From the NCBI GenBank assembly GCA_900770385.1, contig CAAGKK010000044.1, positions 1 through 64,000 on the forward strand: 64,000 nucleotides of DNA, read 5' to 3'. The notes beneath the pieces were generated by a model, which searched no databases, was not told the origin of the DNA, and worked only from the letters and a program-made list of their open reading frames with translations. The stretch comes from Clostridia bacterium (GTDB lineage Bacteria; Bacillota; Clostridia; TANB77; CAG-508). This document shows positions 53,108 through 62,373 of this stretch, piece after piece (the first letter of the stretch is position 1; every line of letters begins with the position of its first letter). The position numbers and the translations under genes are program-made.

Positions 53108-54211
53108 ATGAAAGAAGCAATAGATAATAAAGAATTAGTAATTGCTTTAGAAGAATTAGAAAAAGAGAAAGGTATAAAAAAAGATTATATTATAGAATCA
53201 ATAGAAACTGCACTACTTACAGCATATAAAAGAAACTTTGATTCAGCAGAAAATGTTAAGGTAATAATGGACCCAGTAACAGGAGCTGCTCACTTATATG
53301 CAGTAAAAGAAGTAGTTGAAAAAGTAGAAGATTCTAATCTTCAGATAGTATTAGAAGAAGCTAAAAAAATAGATAAAAAAGCAAAAGTTGGGGAAACAGT
53401 AGATATAGAATTAGCACCTAAAAACTTTGGAAGAATAGCAGCTCAAACAGCAAAACAAGTAATTATACAAAAACTAAGAGAAGCAGAAAGAGATGTATTA
53501 TATACAGAATTTAACGATAGAAAAGGTGAAATCGTTTCAGGAATTATTCAAAAAGCAGATGGTGGAGTTGTAGTTTTAGATTTAGGAAAACTTGAAGGAA
53601 TAATGCCTTTAAAAGAACAAATTCCAACAGAAACATATAGAGTAAATGATAAAATAAGAGGTTATGTTTCAGATGTTGTAAGAGGAGCTAAAGGAAATCC
53701 ACAAGTAATTGTATCTAGAGCAGCAAATGATTTTGTTAGAAAATTGTTCGAATTTGAAATACCAGAAATTTATGAAGGTTTAATAGAAATAAAAAGTGTT
53801 TCAAGAGACCCAGGTAATAGATGTAAAGTGGCAGTATATGCAACTAACCCAGATATAGACCCTGTTGGTTCTTGTGTAGGACAAAAGGGAATAAGAATTC
53901 AAAATATTATAAATGAATTACATGGTGAAAAAATAGATGTTATAGAATGGAATGAAGATCCTTCAATATTTATTTCAGCAGCTTTATTACCAGCACAAGT
54001 TATGGCTGTAGATATTAAAGATGAAGAAAAATTTGCACAAGTAATTGTTCCAGATGATCAATTATCACTAGCTATAGGAAAATCTGGTCAAAATGCTAGA
54101 CTTGCAGCAAAACTTACAAATTGGAAAATTGATATAAAATCAGAAAGTCAATTCAGAGAAATGCTAGAAAAAATGCAAGATACTGAAGAAACTGAACAAG
54201 TAGAGGAATAA
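53108..54211 (+). CDS. nusA: Transcription termination/antitermination factor NusA
   Basis: 367 aa, the short Firmicute type without C-terminal acidic repeats. N-terminal polymerase-binding domain (1-125), S1 domain (about 135-200; GIIQKADGGVVVLDLGKLEGIMPLKEQ), KH1 and KH2 (about 205-350) with VGQKGIRIQNIINEL and LAIGKSGQNARLAAKLT. Modulates pausing and intrinsic termination. Strong SD GAGGAGGAAG. Confidence 0.97.
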   Translation: MKEAIDNKELVIALEELEKEKGIKKDYIIESIETALLTAYKRNFDSAENVKVIMDPVTGAAHLYAVKEVVEKVEDSNLQIVLEEAKKIDKKAKVGETVDIELAPKNFGRIAAQTAKQVIIQKLREAERDVLYTEFNDRKGEIVSGIIQKADGGVVVLDLGKLEGIMPLKEQIPTETYRVNDKIRGYVSDVVRGAKGNPQVIVSRAANDFVRKLFEFEIPEIYEGLIEIKSVSRDPGNRCKVAVYATNPDIDPVGSCVGQKGIRIQNIINELHGEKIDVIEWNEDPSIFISAALLPAQVMAVDIKDEEKFAQVIVPDDQLSLAIGKSGQNARLAAKLTNWKIDIKSESQFREMLEKMQDTEETEQVEE

Positions 54212-54249
54212 TAAAATTAATTATACACTATAATTAAAGGAGGAATACT

Positions 54250-54510
54250 TTGAAAAAGATACCTTTAAGAACATGTATGGGTTGTAATGAGAAAAAAACT
54301 AAAAAAGAATTAATTAGAATTGTAAAAGATAAAGAAGGCAATATATGTGTAGATAAAACAGGAAAAAAAGAAGGCAGGGGAGCATACATTTGTGACAATA
54401 TTAATTGCTTAGAAAAGGTAATTAAAACTAAAAGATTAGAAAAGGTTTTAGATACCAAAATTTCAGAAGAAATTTATAATAATCTAAGGAGTGTCATAGA
54501 TGATAAGTAA
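54250..54510 (+). CDS. ylxR: YlxR family RNA-binding protein
   Basis: 86 aa from TTG 54250 (AAGGAGG 7 nt upstream). Contains RTCMGCNEKKTKKELIRIV and GRGAYIC, the DUF448/YlxR signature. Always sits between nusA and infB; in Firmicutes it binds nucleic acid and interacts with RNase P. Overlaps ylxQ by 11 bp. Confidence 0.93.
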   Translation: MKKIPLRTCMGCNEKKTKKELIRIVKDKEGNICVDKTGKKEGRGAYICDNINCLEKVIKTKRLEKVLDTKISEEIYNNLRSVIDDK

Positions 54511-54826
54511 AAAGGAAAAAGTGTATGGTTTATTAGGATTATCTATGAAAGCGGGAAAAGTTGTGTTTGGAACAGAGAGCTGTATAGATATGATTAATAA
54601 AAGAAAAATAAAATTATTAATCTTAGCTGAAGATTCTTCGGAAAGAACTATTAATAATTTTAAGCAAAAAGCACAAGATAATGAGTTGCCAGTATATATT
54701 TTTGGAAATAAGTTTGAATTAAGTAAGGCAATAGGAAAAGAAAATAAGACTGTTTTAGGAATTAAAGATAAAAACTTAGCGGAAGCTATAAAAAAAATAT
54801 TAGATGGGGGTGATGTTATTGGGTAA
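54500..54826 (+). CDS. ylxQ: L7Ae/L30e-family RNA-binding protein YlxQ
   Basis: 108 aa. L7Ae fold: [41 protein letters not shown] and [16 protein letters not shown]. Paralogue of the K-turn binders YbxF/YlxQ. The start ATG lies inside ylxR and the stop lies inside the infB start region, which implies tight co-expression. Confidence 0.93.
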   Translation: MISKKEKVYGLLGLSMKAGKVVFGTESCIDMINKRKIKLLILAEDSSERTINNFKQKAQDNELPVYIFGNKFELSKAIGKENKTVLGIKDKNLAEAIKKILDGGDVIG

Positions 54827-57671
54827 ATTAAAAGTTCATGAATTAGCAAAAGAATTAGGAAAAACGAGCAAAGATATTATCGCAATAGCACAAAGCTTAG
54901 GAGCAAAAGTAAACACACACATGAGTTCATTAGAAGATGATATGGTTTTAAAAATAAAAAATAAAATAAAGGGAGAAAAAACTACGGATACTAAGAATAA
55001 TAAAAAAGAAGAAGCAAAAGAAGTAAAAAAAGAGAAAAATGAAAGTCCAGTAATTATTAGAAGACAAGTTATTATATCTGATGAGGAAATAAAAAAACAA
55101 GAGGAAGCAGAAAAAAAGAAAAAGCAAGAACAACAAAGAAATAGTCAAGTCGGTTTTGTAGAAAGAAATAGAAATAAAGACTATAACATTGTATATAGAA
55201 ATAAACCAACTAAACCTATGACTGTTAGTGAATTATTTGGATTGAAAGACAATAAAAAAGAAGAAAAGAAAGAAGTTGTGGAAAAAGAAGAAAAAGTTTC
55301 TGCAGAGCCAACAGTTAAAGAAGAAGTAAAAAAAGAACCACAAGTACAATCTAATAATAGACCAAATAATAATTACGAAAATAGAAATAATAATCAATAT
55401 ATGAACAACAGAAATAATCAATATAATAATAGAAACAATAATATGAACAGAGCAAACAACAATAATCAATATAATAACAATAGAAATAACAATAATTATC
55501 AAAGAAATAATAATAACAATAATGGTCGTCCTACATTTAATAATAGAAATAATAATAATTATCATAAAAGGCCACTTGATGAAAAGGGTATAGAGAAAAA
55601 TATTAAAAATATAATGTCAAGTGATATAATAGAAAAAGATAGTGTTAGAGATTATAATAATAAAAATGCTAATAAACAAAAAAATAATAATAGATATGAT
55701 GAAAATAAGGCAAAGAAACCAAATAAAAATAGAAGAAATGTTTCAGAGTTTGATGAAGATAAATTAAAAAGCTTAAAACAAGAAAGAAGCTTGTCTAATA
55801 TGTTTAATGATCAAGAAGGTGGAATGCTTGATTATTATGATTTAACTACTGCAAGAGGAAGAAAAAATAAAAGAAGAATTAATAAAAATGATGAAGAAAG
55901 AACAAAACAAAAAATATTCCAATTAACAGAAATAACAATTCCTGAAACTATTTCTGTTAAAGATTTTGCAGCAGAAATTAAGAAAACTAGTGGAGAAGTT
56001 ATTAAAAAATTATTGGGCTATGGAATTATGGCAACAATAAATAATGATATTGATTTCGATACAGCATTTTTAATTGCTGAAGAGTTTGGAATTAAAGCTA
56101 TAAAGAAAGAAACTGTAACAGAAGAAGATATATTATTTGATGAAAGTGAAGATTCAGCAGAAGAATTAGAAGCAAGACCACCAGTAATAGTTGTAATGGG
56201 GCATGTTGATCATGGTAAAACATCATTACTAGATGCTATTAGAAGCACAAATGTAATAGAAGGAGAAGCAGGAGGAATTACACAACATATAGGTGCATCA
56301 CAAGTAGAAGTAAATGGAAGAATGATTACTTTCTTAGATACACCTGGACATGAAGCATTTACAAGCATGAGGGCCAGAGGAGCTCAAGTTACAGATATTG
56401 CAATACTTGTAGTAGCAGCAAACGATGGTGTAAAACCACAAACAGTAGAAGCTATCAATCATGCTAAAGCAGCAGGAATACCAATAATAGTAGCAGTAAA
56501 TAAAATAGATCTTGAAGGTGCTAATGTAGAAAAAGTTAAAGAAGAATTAACGAAATATGAATTAGTACCAGAAGAATGGGGAGGAGATACAATTTTTGTT
56601 CCAATATCTGCTAAAAAGAAAATAAATATAGATACTTTACTAGAAATGGTATTATTAGTAGCAGATATGAAAGAATTAAAAGCTAATCCAAACAAACAAT
56701 CTAAAGGTGTTGTAATAGAAGCTAAATTGGATAAAACAAGAGGACCAGTAGCAACAATGCTTGTACAAAGAGGAACATTAGATGTTGGAGATACAATTGT
56801 TGTTGGATCTGTTATTGGTAGAATAAGAGCTATGACAAACTTTAAAGGTAAAAAGGTTAAAAAAGCAGGACCTTCTATGCCAGTTGAGATTGTAGGACTA
56901 ACAGAAGTTCCAGTTGCTGGAGAAACTTTCTATGAAGTCGAAGATGAAAAAACAGCAAAACATTTAATAGAAAGAAGAAAACGCCAAGAAAGAGAAAAAT
57001 CTATTAATAGTACAGCAAAGGTTTCTCTAAATGATTTATTTAATCAAATAGAAAAAGGAAAATTAAAAGAATTAAATATTATAGTAAAAGCAGATGTACA
57101 AGGTAGTGTTGAAGCTGTAAAACAAAGCTTAGAAAAATTATCTAATGATCAAGTTCAAGTAAAAGTAATTCATGCTAATGTTGGTGGGGTTACAGAAACA
57201 GATGTAACACTTGCCAAAGTTTCAAATGCAATTATAATAGCATTCAATGTAAGACCAGAGCCATTAGCAAGAGATATGGCAGATAAAGAAGAAGTTGAAA
57301 TAAAACAATATTCAGTTATTTATCATGCTATAGAAGATATAGAAGCTGCAATGAAGGGAATGTTAGATCCAGAATTTGAAGAAAAAGTTATTGGAAATGC
57401 AGAAATAAGACAAACATTTAAAGTTTCAAATGTTGGAACTATTGCCGGATGCTATGTAACAAATGGAAAAGTTTCAAGAAATGCAGGAATAAGAATAATA
57501 AGAGACAATGTTGTTATACATGAAGGAAAACTAATATCATTAAAGAGATTTAAAGATGATGTAAAAGAAGTAGCAACAGGATATGAATGTGGTATTCAAA
57601 TAGAAAACTTTAATGACATAAAAGAAGGAGATATCTTAGAAGTGTATGTTATGGAGGAAATTAAAAAATAA
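54819..57671 (+). CDS. infB: Translation initiation factor IF-2
   Basis: 950 aa if TTG 54819 is used (GGGGGTGA 5 nt upstream); ATG 54804 and ATG 54813 are in frame but inside or before that SD. IF2N subdomain at the start ([17 protein letters not shown]). A long Lys/Glu- then Asn/Arg-rich low-complexity stretch covers about residues 55-350, with runs such as [14 protein letters not shown] second IF2N, then the G domain ([12 protein letters not shown] about 460, [15 protein letters not shown]) and the C-terminal beta barrels that bind fMet-tRNA. The Asn-rich linker is unusually long and simple, even for this family. Confidence 0.97.
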   Translation: MGKLKVHELAKELGKTSKDIIAIAQSLGAKVNTHMSSLEDDMVLKIKNKIKGEKTTDTKNNKKEEAKEVKKEKNESPVIIRRQVIISDEEIKKQEEAEKKKKQEQQRNSQVGFVERNRNKDYNIVYRNKPTKPMTVSELFGLKDNKKEEKKEVVEKEEKVSAEPTVKEEVKKEPQVQSNNRPNNNYENRNNNQYMNNRNNQYNNRNNNMNRANNNNQYNNNRNNNNYQRNNNNNNGRPTFNNRNNNNYHKRPLDEKGIEKNIKNIMSSDIIEKDSVRDYNNKNANKQKNNNRYDENKAKKPNKNRRNVSEFDEDKLKSLKQERSLSNMFNDQEGGMLDYYDLTTARGRKNKRRINKNDEERTKQKIFQLTEITIPETISVKDFAAEIKKTSGEVIKKLLGYGIMATINNDIDFDTAFLIAEEFGIKAIKKETVTEEDILFDESEDSAEELEARPPVIVVMGHVDHGKTSLLDAIRSTNVIEGEAGGITQHIGASQVEVNGRMITFLDTPGHEAFTSMRARGAQVTDIAILVVAANDGVKPQTVEAINHAKAAGIPIIVAVNKIDLEGANVEKVKEELTKYELVPEEWGGDTIFVPISAKKKINIDTLLEMVLLVADMKELKANPNKQSKGVVIEAKLDKTRGPVATMLVQRGTLDVGDTIVVGSVIGRIRAMTNFKGKKVKKAGPSMPVEIVGLTEVPVAGETFYEVEDEKTAKHLIERRKRQEREKSINSTAKVSLNDLFNQIEKGKLKELNIIVKADVQGSVEAVKQSLEKLSNDQVQVKVIHANVGGVTETDVTLAKVSNAIIIAFNVRPEPLARDMADKEEVEIKQYSVIYHAIEDIEAAMKGMLDPEFEEKVIGNAEIRQTFKVSNVGTIAGCYVTNGKVSRNAGIRIIRDNVVIHEGKLISLKRFKDDVKEVATGYECGIQIENFNDIKEGDILEVYVMEEIKK

Positions 57672-57699
57672 ATAATGAATAATATGCATGTATGGGCGG

Positions 57700-57726
57700 A
57701 ACCCCGTGTCCGCCCGCAACCCGCGA
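57700..57726 (+). repeat. GC-rich palindromic repeat copy 9 (within operon)
   Basis: GTATGGGCGGAACCCCGTGT then CCGCCCG between infB and rbfA. Flanks AATGAATAATATGCAT (5') and GAGGAATACTTAAATA (3') parallel copy 5. Confidence 0.85.
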
Positions 57727-57752
57727 GGAATACTTAAATAAAGGAGATAAAA

Positions 57753-58112
57753 ATGCAAAAGAATAATAATAGATTTAATAGAGTTGATGAAGAATTAAAA
57801 AAGCAAGTTAGTAGCATTATCATGAATGATATTAAAGATCCAAATTTAACAGGTCTAATAAGTGTAACAAAAGCAAAAGTTACTCCAGATTTAAAATATG
57901 CAAAGGTATATGTTAGCATTTTAAATGCAAAAAATGTAAAACAAGATTTAGCAATATTAAAGAAAACTTCTGGTTTAACAAGAAGCTTATTAGCTAAAAG
58001 AATGAATTTAAGGATTACACCAGAAATTATATTTGAACTAGATGATTCAATGGAATATGGAGCAAAAATAGATTCAATATTAAAAGATATTATGAAAGAT
58101 ATTAAAGAATAA
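57753..58112 (+). CDS. rbfA: Ribosome-binding factor A
   Basis: 119 aa. KH-type fold with RFNRVDEELKKQVSSIIMNDIKDPNLTGLISVTKAKVTPDLKYAKVYVSI and PEIIFELDDSMEYGAKIDSIL. Cold-shock 30S maturation factor. SD AAGGAGAt, just after repeat copy 9. Last of the classic nusA-infB order, then nrnA. Confidence 0.97.
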   Translation: MQKNNNRFNRVDEELKKQVSSIIMNDIKDPNLTGLISVTKAKVTPDLKYAKVYVSILNAKNVKQDLAILKKTSGLTRSLLAKRMNLRITPEIIFELDDSMEYGAKIDSILKDIMKDIKE

Positions 58113-58132
58113 TATGTTAGGAGACTAATAAA

Positions 58133-59089
58133 ATGACTATTGATAATATAAAAGAAGAAATTAATAAAGCAAATGATATAGTAATATTAACTCACGAAAC
58201 TCCAGATGGTGATGCTATAGGTAGTGCACTTGCAATGTATTTAGCATTGAAAAAAATTAACAAAAATGTAGATGTAATTATTCCAGAATATCCAAAAACA
58301 TTTGAATTTTTACCAGGTGCAAACGAAATAAAAAATGAAGGAAAGAAAACACCATATGATTTAGCTATTTCTGTTGATGTGACAGGAATAAAAAGATTAA
58401 ATGGGTTTGGAAGTTATTTTGAAAATGCAAATAGCAAAATACAAATAGATCATCATGAAGCTAATGATATGTTTGCAGATTTTAATTTTGTAAATCCAGC
58501 TTCACCAGCTTGCGCACAGATATTAATATTGGTAATTGAACAATTAGGTATAGAGATAGATAAAGAAATAGGAACTTGTTTACTTACTGGAATCATTACA
58601 GATACAGGAGGATTTAAATACGAAGGAGTAACAGCAGAAACTTTTGAATTTGCATCATGGCTATTAACCAAAGGTGTAGATGTATCTGATATTTATAAAA
58701 GAGTTCTTCAAATGAATACTAGAGCAAATTTTGAGCTAAGAAAAATAATTATAGATAGAATGGAATTTCTATTTGATAATAAAATAACTTTTACATATAT
58801 AACACTTGATGATATGAAAAAGGCAAATGCAGCAAGTGGAGATCATGAAGGACTAGTAGAAGTTGGAAGAGATATAGAAGGAGTAGCAGTTTCTATATTC
58901 TTAAGAGAAATTGATGGTGGATTTAAAGTATCATTACGCTCAAATAATGATATTAATGTTTCTAATGTTGCAATTAATTTTAATGGTGGAGGACATAGAA
59001 GAGCAGCTGGTTGCAATATAATGGAAAACTTTGAATTAGCAAAACAAAAAATAATTAAAGCAGTAGAAACTGAAATAAAAAGAAGTTAA
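58133..59089 (+). CDS. nrnA: DHH-family nanoRNase/phosphatase NrnA
   Basis: 318 aa. DHH motifs: LTHETPDGDAIGSALAMYLAL, SVDVTG, QIDHHEAND; DHHA1 motif FNGGGHRRAAGC. Degrades 2-5 nt RNA fragments and dephosphorylates pAp in Firmicutes. Twenty base pairs after rbfA, as in many Firmicutes. Its stop codon lies in a terminator shared with the convergent gene. Confidence 0.95.
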   Translation: MTIDNIKEEINKANDIVILTHETPDGDAIGSALAMYLALKKINKNVDVIIPEYPKTFEFLPGANEIKNEGKKTPYDLAISVDVTGIKRLNGFGSYFENANSKIQIDHHEANDMFADFNFVNPASPACAQILILVIEQLGIEIDKEIGTCLLTGIITDTGGFKYEGVTAETFEFASWLLTKGVDVSDIYKRVLQMNTRANFELRKIIIDRMEFLFDNKITFTYITLDDMKKANAASGDHEGLVEVGRDIEGVAVSIFLREIDGGFKVSLRSNNDINVSNVAINFNGGGHRRAAGCNIMENFELAKQKIIKAVETEIKRS

Positions 59090-59110
59090 ATATTATTTAA
59101 CTTCTTTTTA
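59077..59110. terminator. Bidirectional terminator holding both stop codons
   Basis: AAAAAGAAGTTAAATA pairs with TATTTAACTTCTTTTT. nrnA stops at 59087-59089 (+) and the pseudouridine synthase at 59099-59097 (-), both within the stem. Confidence 0.85.
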
Positions 59111-59969
59111 TTTCGAAAGATTTATTTTTCAAATAGTTTAATATCCCAGAATCTGTTTTAAAATTAAAACAAATTTTGTATGCACATAATTCTTGAGTTT
59201 TTTTCTTAAACTTTTTATTTATTGTATTATTTCCATATTTTCCATCACCTAAAATAGGATGACCTATAAAAGCAAGGTGAGCTCTTATTTGATGTGTTTT
59301 TCCAGTATGCAATTCTACTTCTAAAGTTGAAAGATTATTATCTAAATCCTCATGTAAAACTTTATAGGAAGTAATAATTTTTTGATATCCTTTTTTAGGA
59401 GAAGAGCTAATATATACAATAGCCTTTTTACTATCTTTAAACAAATAATCTTCTAAAACAGCTTCCTTTTTATCTAGTATGCCGATTACAGTACACTTAT
59501 AAATTTTTGTGATTTCTTTAGCAGAAAATTTTGAATTTAATATTTCTAAGCTAGCTTGGTTTTTAGCAAATATAATTAATCCTGAAGTATTTCTATCTAA
59601 TCTATGACATGGATATGGAAATTCTGCTTCTAGGTTTGTATATTTTTGTTGTAAAAGATATGTAATGCAATTATGAGAATTATTAATAACTTCAATATCT
59701 TTTGGCTTATTCAAAATAATTATATTTTCATCCTCATAAACCATATCAAAATTAACTGTTTTATATAAGTATGAATCACTAATATAAACGGAAATAATAT
59801 CTCCAGTAAAAACATTTATATTATCATTTATTCTTTTATTATTTATTTTAATATCTTTTTGTTTTAATGCTTTAAATACTAAAGAAGAAGTAAGTCCGTT
59901 AAATGTATCTAAAAGAACAGTATGTATTTTTTTATTATTATATTTTTTATCAATACTAAATTCAACCAT
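59097..59969 (-). CDS. RluA-family pseudouridine synthase
   Basis: 290 aa from ATG 59969; the alternative TTG 59984 lies within the promoter. N-terminal S4-like segment (LTSSLVFKALKQKDIKINNKRI), catalytic Asp in PCHRLDRNTSGLIIFAK (about 125), and LHTGKTHQIRAHLAFIGHPILGDGKYG. Modifies uridines in rRNA or tRNA; the target cannot be read from the sequence (RluD-like size). There is no SD: TATAAT lies 6 nt before the ATG, so the mRNA is predicted to start on the ATG itself. Confidence 0.93.
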   Translation of the reverse strand: MVEFSIDKKYNNKKIHTVLLDTFNGLTSSLVFKALKQKDIKINNKRINDNINVFTGDIISVYISDSYLYKTVNFDMVYEDENIIILNKPKDIEVINNSHNCITYLLQQKYTNLEAEFPYPCHRLDRNTSGLIIFAKNQASLEILNSKFSAKEITKIYKCTVIGILDKKEAVLEDYLFKDSKKAIVYISSSPKKGYQKIITSYKVLHEDLDNNLSTLEVELHTGKTHQIRAHLAFIGHPILGDGKYGNNTINKKFKKKTQELCAYKICFNFKTDSGILNYLKNKSFEIKRS

Positions 59970-59975
59970 GAATAT

Positions 59976-60004
59976 ATTATACAAAAAATATTATAAAAAA
60001 ACAA
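59976..60004 (-). promoter_or_regulatory. Leaderless promoter of the pseudouridine synthase
   Basis: Minus strand TTGTTT (60004-59999), 17-nt spacer, TATAAT (59981-59976), then 6 nt to the ATG (59969). Confidence 0.65.
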
Positions 60005-60070
60005 GAAATGTTATATATATTTAGTTCTATTAATAAAATGTATACATATAGTTTAATGGGAGGAATATTT

Positions 60071-60472
60071 ATGAATGAGAATTCAATGAATAATTTTTTA
60101 GAAGAAAGAGAAGAGAAAAAGTATTTTAATATTGTAAAGGGAATAGGAGTAGCTTTTATTATTACTCTTTTAGGAATTTTTGTATTTTCATTGCTTTTAA
60201 CATATACTAAAATTTCTGAAAATACAATTTCGCCTGTAATTATAATAATTTCTGCTATTAGTATACTTATAGGAGCTAATATAAGTACAAGAAATTTAAG
60301 CAAAAATGGGATGTTAAATGGTGCGCTAATAGGAGGAATATATATATTGCTAATATATCTTATATCTAGTATTATAAATTCTCAGTTTTCAGTTAATATA
60401 TATTCAGTTTTTATGATAATATTTGGAATTATAGCAGGTTTGATTGGTGGAATATTAGGAATAAACTCTTAA
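60071..60472 (+). CDS. TIGR04086 family membrane protein
   Basis: 133 aa from ATG 60071 (GGGAGGAA 7 nt upstream); in-frame sequence upstream has no SD. Four helices (about 22-47, 53-71, 81-100, 108-130) with GANISTRNLSKNGMLNGALIGGIYILLIYL and the Gly-rich end GIIAGLIGGILGINS, the TIGR04086/YrzE pattern. Function unknown; found widely as single genes in Firmicutes. Confidence 0.8.
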   Translation: MNENSMNNFLEEREEKKYFNIVKGIGVAFIITLLGIFVFSLLLTYTKISENTISPVIIIISAISILIGANISTRNLSKNGMLNGALIGGIYILLIYLISSIINSQFSVNIYSVFMIIFGIIAGLIGGILGINS

Positions 60473-60478
60473 AATCTA

Positions 60479-60507
60479 TTTACATAAAGTCTAAAATGTG
60501 ATATAAT
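60479..60507 (+). promoter_or_regulatory. Promoter of the ncRNA candidate
   Basis: TTTACA (60479-60484), 17-nt spacer, TATAAT (60502-60507). Confidence 0.8.
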
Positions 60508-60513
60508 ATTTTT

Positions 60514-60710
60514 ACATTATGCGAGGAGGTCAGGCGCATTGTGTAAATAAAACTGAATTCAATAAGGGAAAATTCTGAAGGCAACTGAAAGGGTATAACG
60601 AAAATTTAATATTACCGCTTACAAAAAAAGTTAAGCAAACCTACTCTCAATATTCTCTTATCTTATTTGGTCTTCCGATTTTTTCATTCGAATTAATCGG
60701 AAGTTTTTTT
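60514..60710 (+). ncRNA. Candidate structured small RNA, about 195 nt
   Basis: Bounded by a strong promoter and an intrinsic terminator (CTTCCGATT/AATCGGAAG, 60672-60703, then T7). Internal stems: ATGCG/CGCAT (60519-60539) closing the loop AGGAGGTCAGG, GAATT/AATTC (60555-60575), and GCTTAC/GTTAAGC (60617-60636). No reading frame or downstream gene on this strand, so it is not a leader. The local GC content and AGGAGGTCAGGCGC stand out from the AT-rich surroundings. Family not identified from memory; size is compatible with several Firmicute RNA classes such as raiA. Confidence 0.75.
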
Positions 60711-60717
60711 ATTTTTT

Positions 60718-60752
60718 TATATAGTAGGAAATGAGAAATTTCCTACTATATA
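60718..60752 (+). repeat. Perfect AT-rich hairpin repeat
   Basis: TATATAGTAGGAAAT (60718-60732) and ATTTCCTACTATATA (60738-60752) are exact complements around GAGAA; related to 37159-37193. Confidence 0.75.
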
Positions 60753-60753
60753 A

Positions 60754-60787
60754 AAAATGCCAATAATTTATATTGGCATTTTTTTCT
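60754..60787 (-). terminator. Terminator of the nfeD-SPFH operon
   Basis: AAAAATGCCAATA pairs with TATTGGCATTTTT; on the minus strand a T run follows. It also works on the plus strand. Confidence 0.8.
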
Positions 60788-60801
60788 TTTATTTTATATG
60801 T

Positions 60802-61707
60802 TTATTTTTTTGAATCATCTTTCATTACTTCTTTAATAGCACCTAAACTACTTAAAGCAGATGTAGCTTCAAAAGGAATAAATACTTTATTTGCTTCACC
60901 ATCAGCTACTTCTTTTAATGCTTCTAAAGATTTTAATTGAATTATTTTATCATCAGGTTTTGCAGTTTTTAATGCACCATAAACCATTTCAATTTCTTTA
61001 GCTTTAGCTTCTGCAACTTTCTTTATAGCTTCAGCTTCACCGGCAGCCTTTCTTATTCTAGATTCTTTATCTGCTTCAGCTTCTAAAATTGCAGCTTCTT
61101 TTTGACCTTCTGCGATTGTTATTGCTGATTGTCTTTCACCTTCAGCTTGTAAAATTAATGCTCTTTTATTTCTTTCAGCATTCATTTGTTTTTCCATGGC
61201 ATCACGGATATCTGCAGGTGGAGTAATATCTTTAATTTCTACTCTATCAACTTTACAACCCCATTGATCAGTAGCTTCATCTAATATAACTCTCAATTTA
61301 TCATTAATAGCATCTCTTGAACTAAATGTTTGGTCTAAGTCCATTTTACCAACAATATCACGAATTGTTGTGATTGCTAAATATTCAATACCTTTTTTCA
61401 ATGATTGAATTTCATATACAGCTTTTGCTGGGTCAGTAATTTTGTAGAAAACAACAGTATCTATTGTAATTGTAACATTATCTTGAGTGATAACTCCTTG
61501 TGGTGGAACATCCATTGTTTGTTGTTTTAAACTAACAACAGAACGAACTTGATCAATAAAAGGAATTATAATTGTAAGACCTGCATCTGCTACTTTATAA
61601 AACTTTCCTAATCTTTCTATAATGTATACCTCAGATTGTTTTACTATTTTAATTGTTTTAAATGCGATAACTAAAATAATTAGTAATAAAATTATTAAAA
61701 ATACCAT
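60802..61707 (-). CDS. SPFH/band-7 (stomatin/QmcA-like) membrane protein
   Basis: 301 aa. N-terminal helix (2-22), SPFH domain (about 23-180) with SEVYIIERLGKFYKVADAGLTIIIPFIDQV and MDVPPQGVITQDNVTITIDTVVFYKITDP, then an Ala/Glu-rich coiled coil (about 185-255, AEGERQSAITIAEGQKEAAIL). Family members assemble cage- or raft-like rings on the membrane and often regulate proteases. Transcribed after nfeD, its constant partner. SD AGGAGGa. Confidence 0.95.
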   Translation of the reverse strand: MVFLIILLLIILVIAFKTIKIVKQSEVYIIERLGKFYKVADAGLTIIIPFIDQVRSVVSLKQQTMDVPPQGVITQDNVTITIDTVVFYKITDPAKAVYEIQSLKKGIEYLAITTIRDIVGKMDLDQTFSSRDAINDKLRVILDEATDQWGCKVDRVEIKDITPPADIRDAMEKQMNAERNKRALILQAEGERQSAITIAEGQKEAAILEAEADKESRIRKAAGEAEAIKKVAEAKAKEIEMVYGALKTAKPDDKIIQLKSLEALKEVADGEANKVFIPFEATSALSSLGAIKEVMKDDSKK

Positions 61708-61764
61708 TTTAATCCTCCTAAATTTATATAAATTAAGTTAAAAAACTTAAATATTAAAAACTAA

Positions 61765-62184
61765 TTAATACCTAACAACAGCTTTTACACCGTCTATATT
61801 TAAAATTTCAACTTCCATTCCTTCATCTATTTTAGAATCATCTACACTCTTGGCAGACCAAACTTCATTACCAACTTTAATTTGACCTTGTCCAGATATA
61901 GGATCTATTGCTTGAGTTACAATTCCTTTTTTTCCTATAATAGAATAAGCATTTGTTTGAACTGTTTGTGTTGATGCAACTTTATTTGCAAAAGGTCTAG
62001 TAAGAAATAAAAGAATAGTTGAAGATATTATAAATACTCCTGTTTGAATAGCAAGATTTCCTGTAAAAAAGCTAACAATCATAGCAATTAATGCACCAAT
62101 TGCAAACCAAAATACTAAAAATCCAACAGTAGCTATTTCAACAACTAAGAATATCCCAGCAAGGATTAACCAAAACTGCCACAT
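61765..62184 (-). CDS. NfeD-like membrane protein
   Basis: 139 aa. Three or four helices in the first 70 residues (FWLILAGIFLVVEIATVGFLVFWFAIGALIAMIVSFF) and a C-terminal OB fold (KKGIVTQAIDPISGQGQIKVGNEVWSAKSVDDSKIDEGMEVEIL). Short NfeD class without the protease part. Works with the SPFH protein encoded 57 bp downstream. SD GGAGGTa. Confidence 0.94.
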   Translation of the reverse strand: MWQFWLILAGIFLVVEIATVGFLVFWFAIGALIAMIVSFFTGNLAIQTGVFIISSTILLFLTRPFANKVASTQTVQTNAYSIIGKKGIVTQAIDPISGQGQIKVGNEVWSAKSVDDSKIDEGMEVEILNIDGVKAVVRY

Positions 62185-62307
62185 AAAAATACCTCCAGTA
62201 ACTTAAATAACAATAACATTATAACATAAAATTGATATAAAATAAATAATTTTAGGGAAAATAATACAAAATTATATTTTTTTATATTTTTTGTGTTTTT
62301 CCTTCAC

Positions 62308-62336
62308 TTGAAAAATTTTTTATGTTATATTATAAA
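62308..62336 (+). promoter_or_regulatory. Promoter of the GH18 gene
   Basis: TTGAAA (62308-62313), 17-nt spacer, TATAAA (62331-62336). Confidence 0.65.
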
Positions 62337-62373
62337 TACATTAATAAATACAATTTTCAATAAGGAGTATCAA

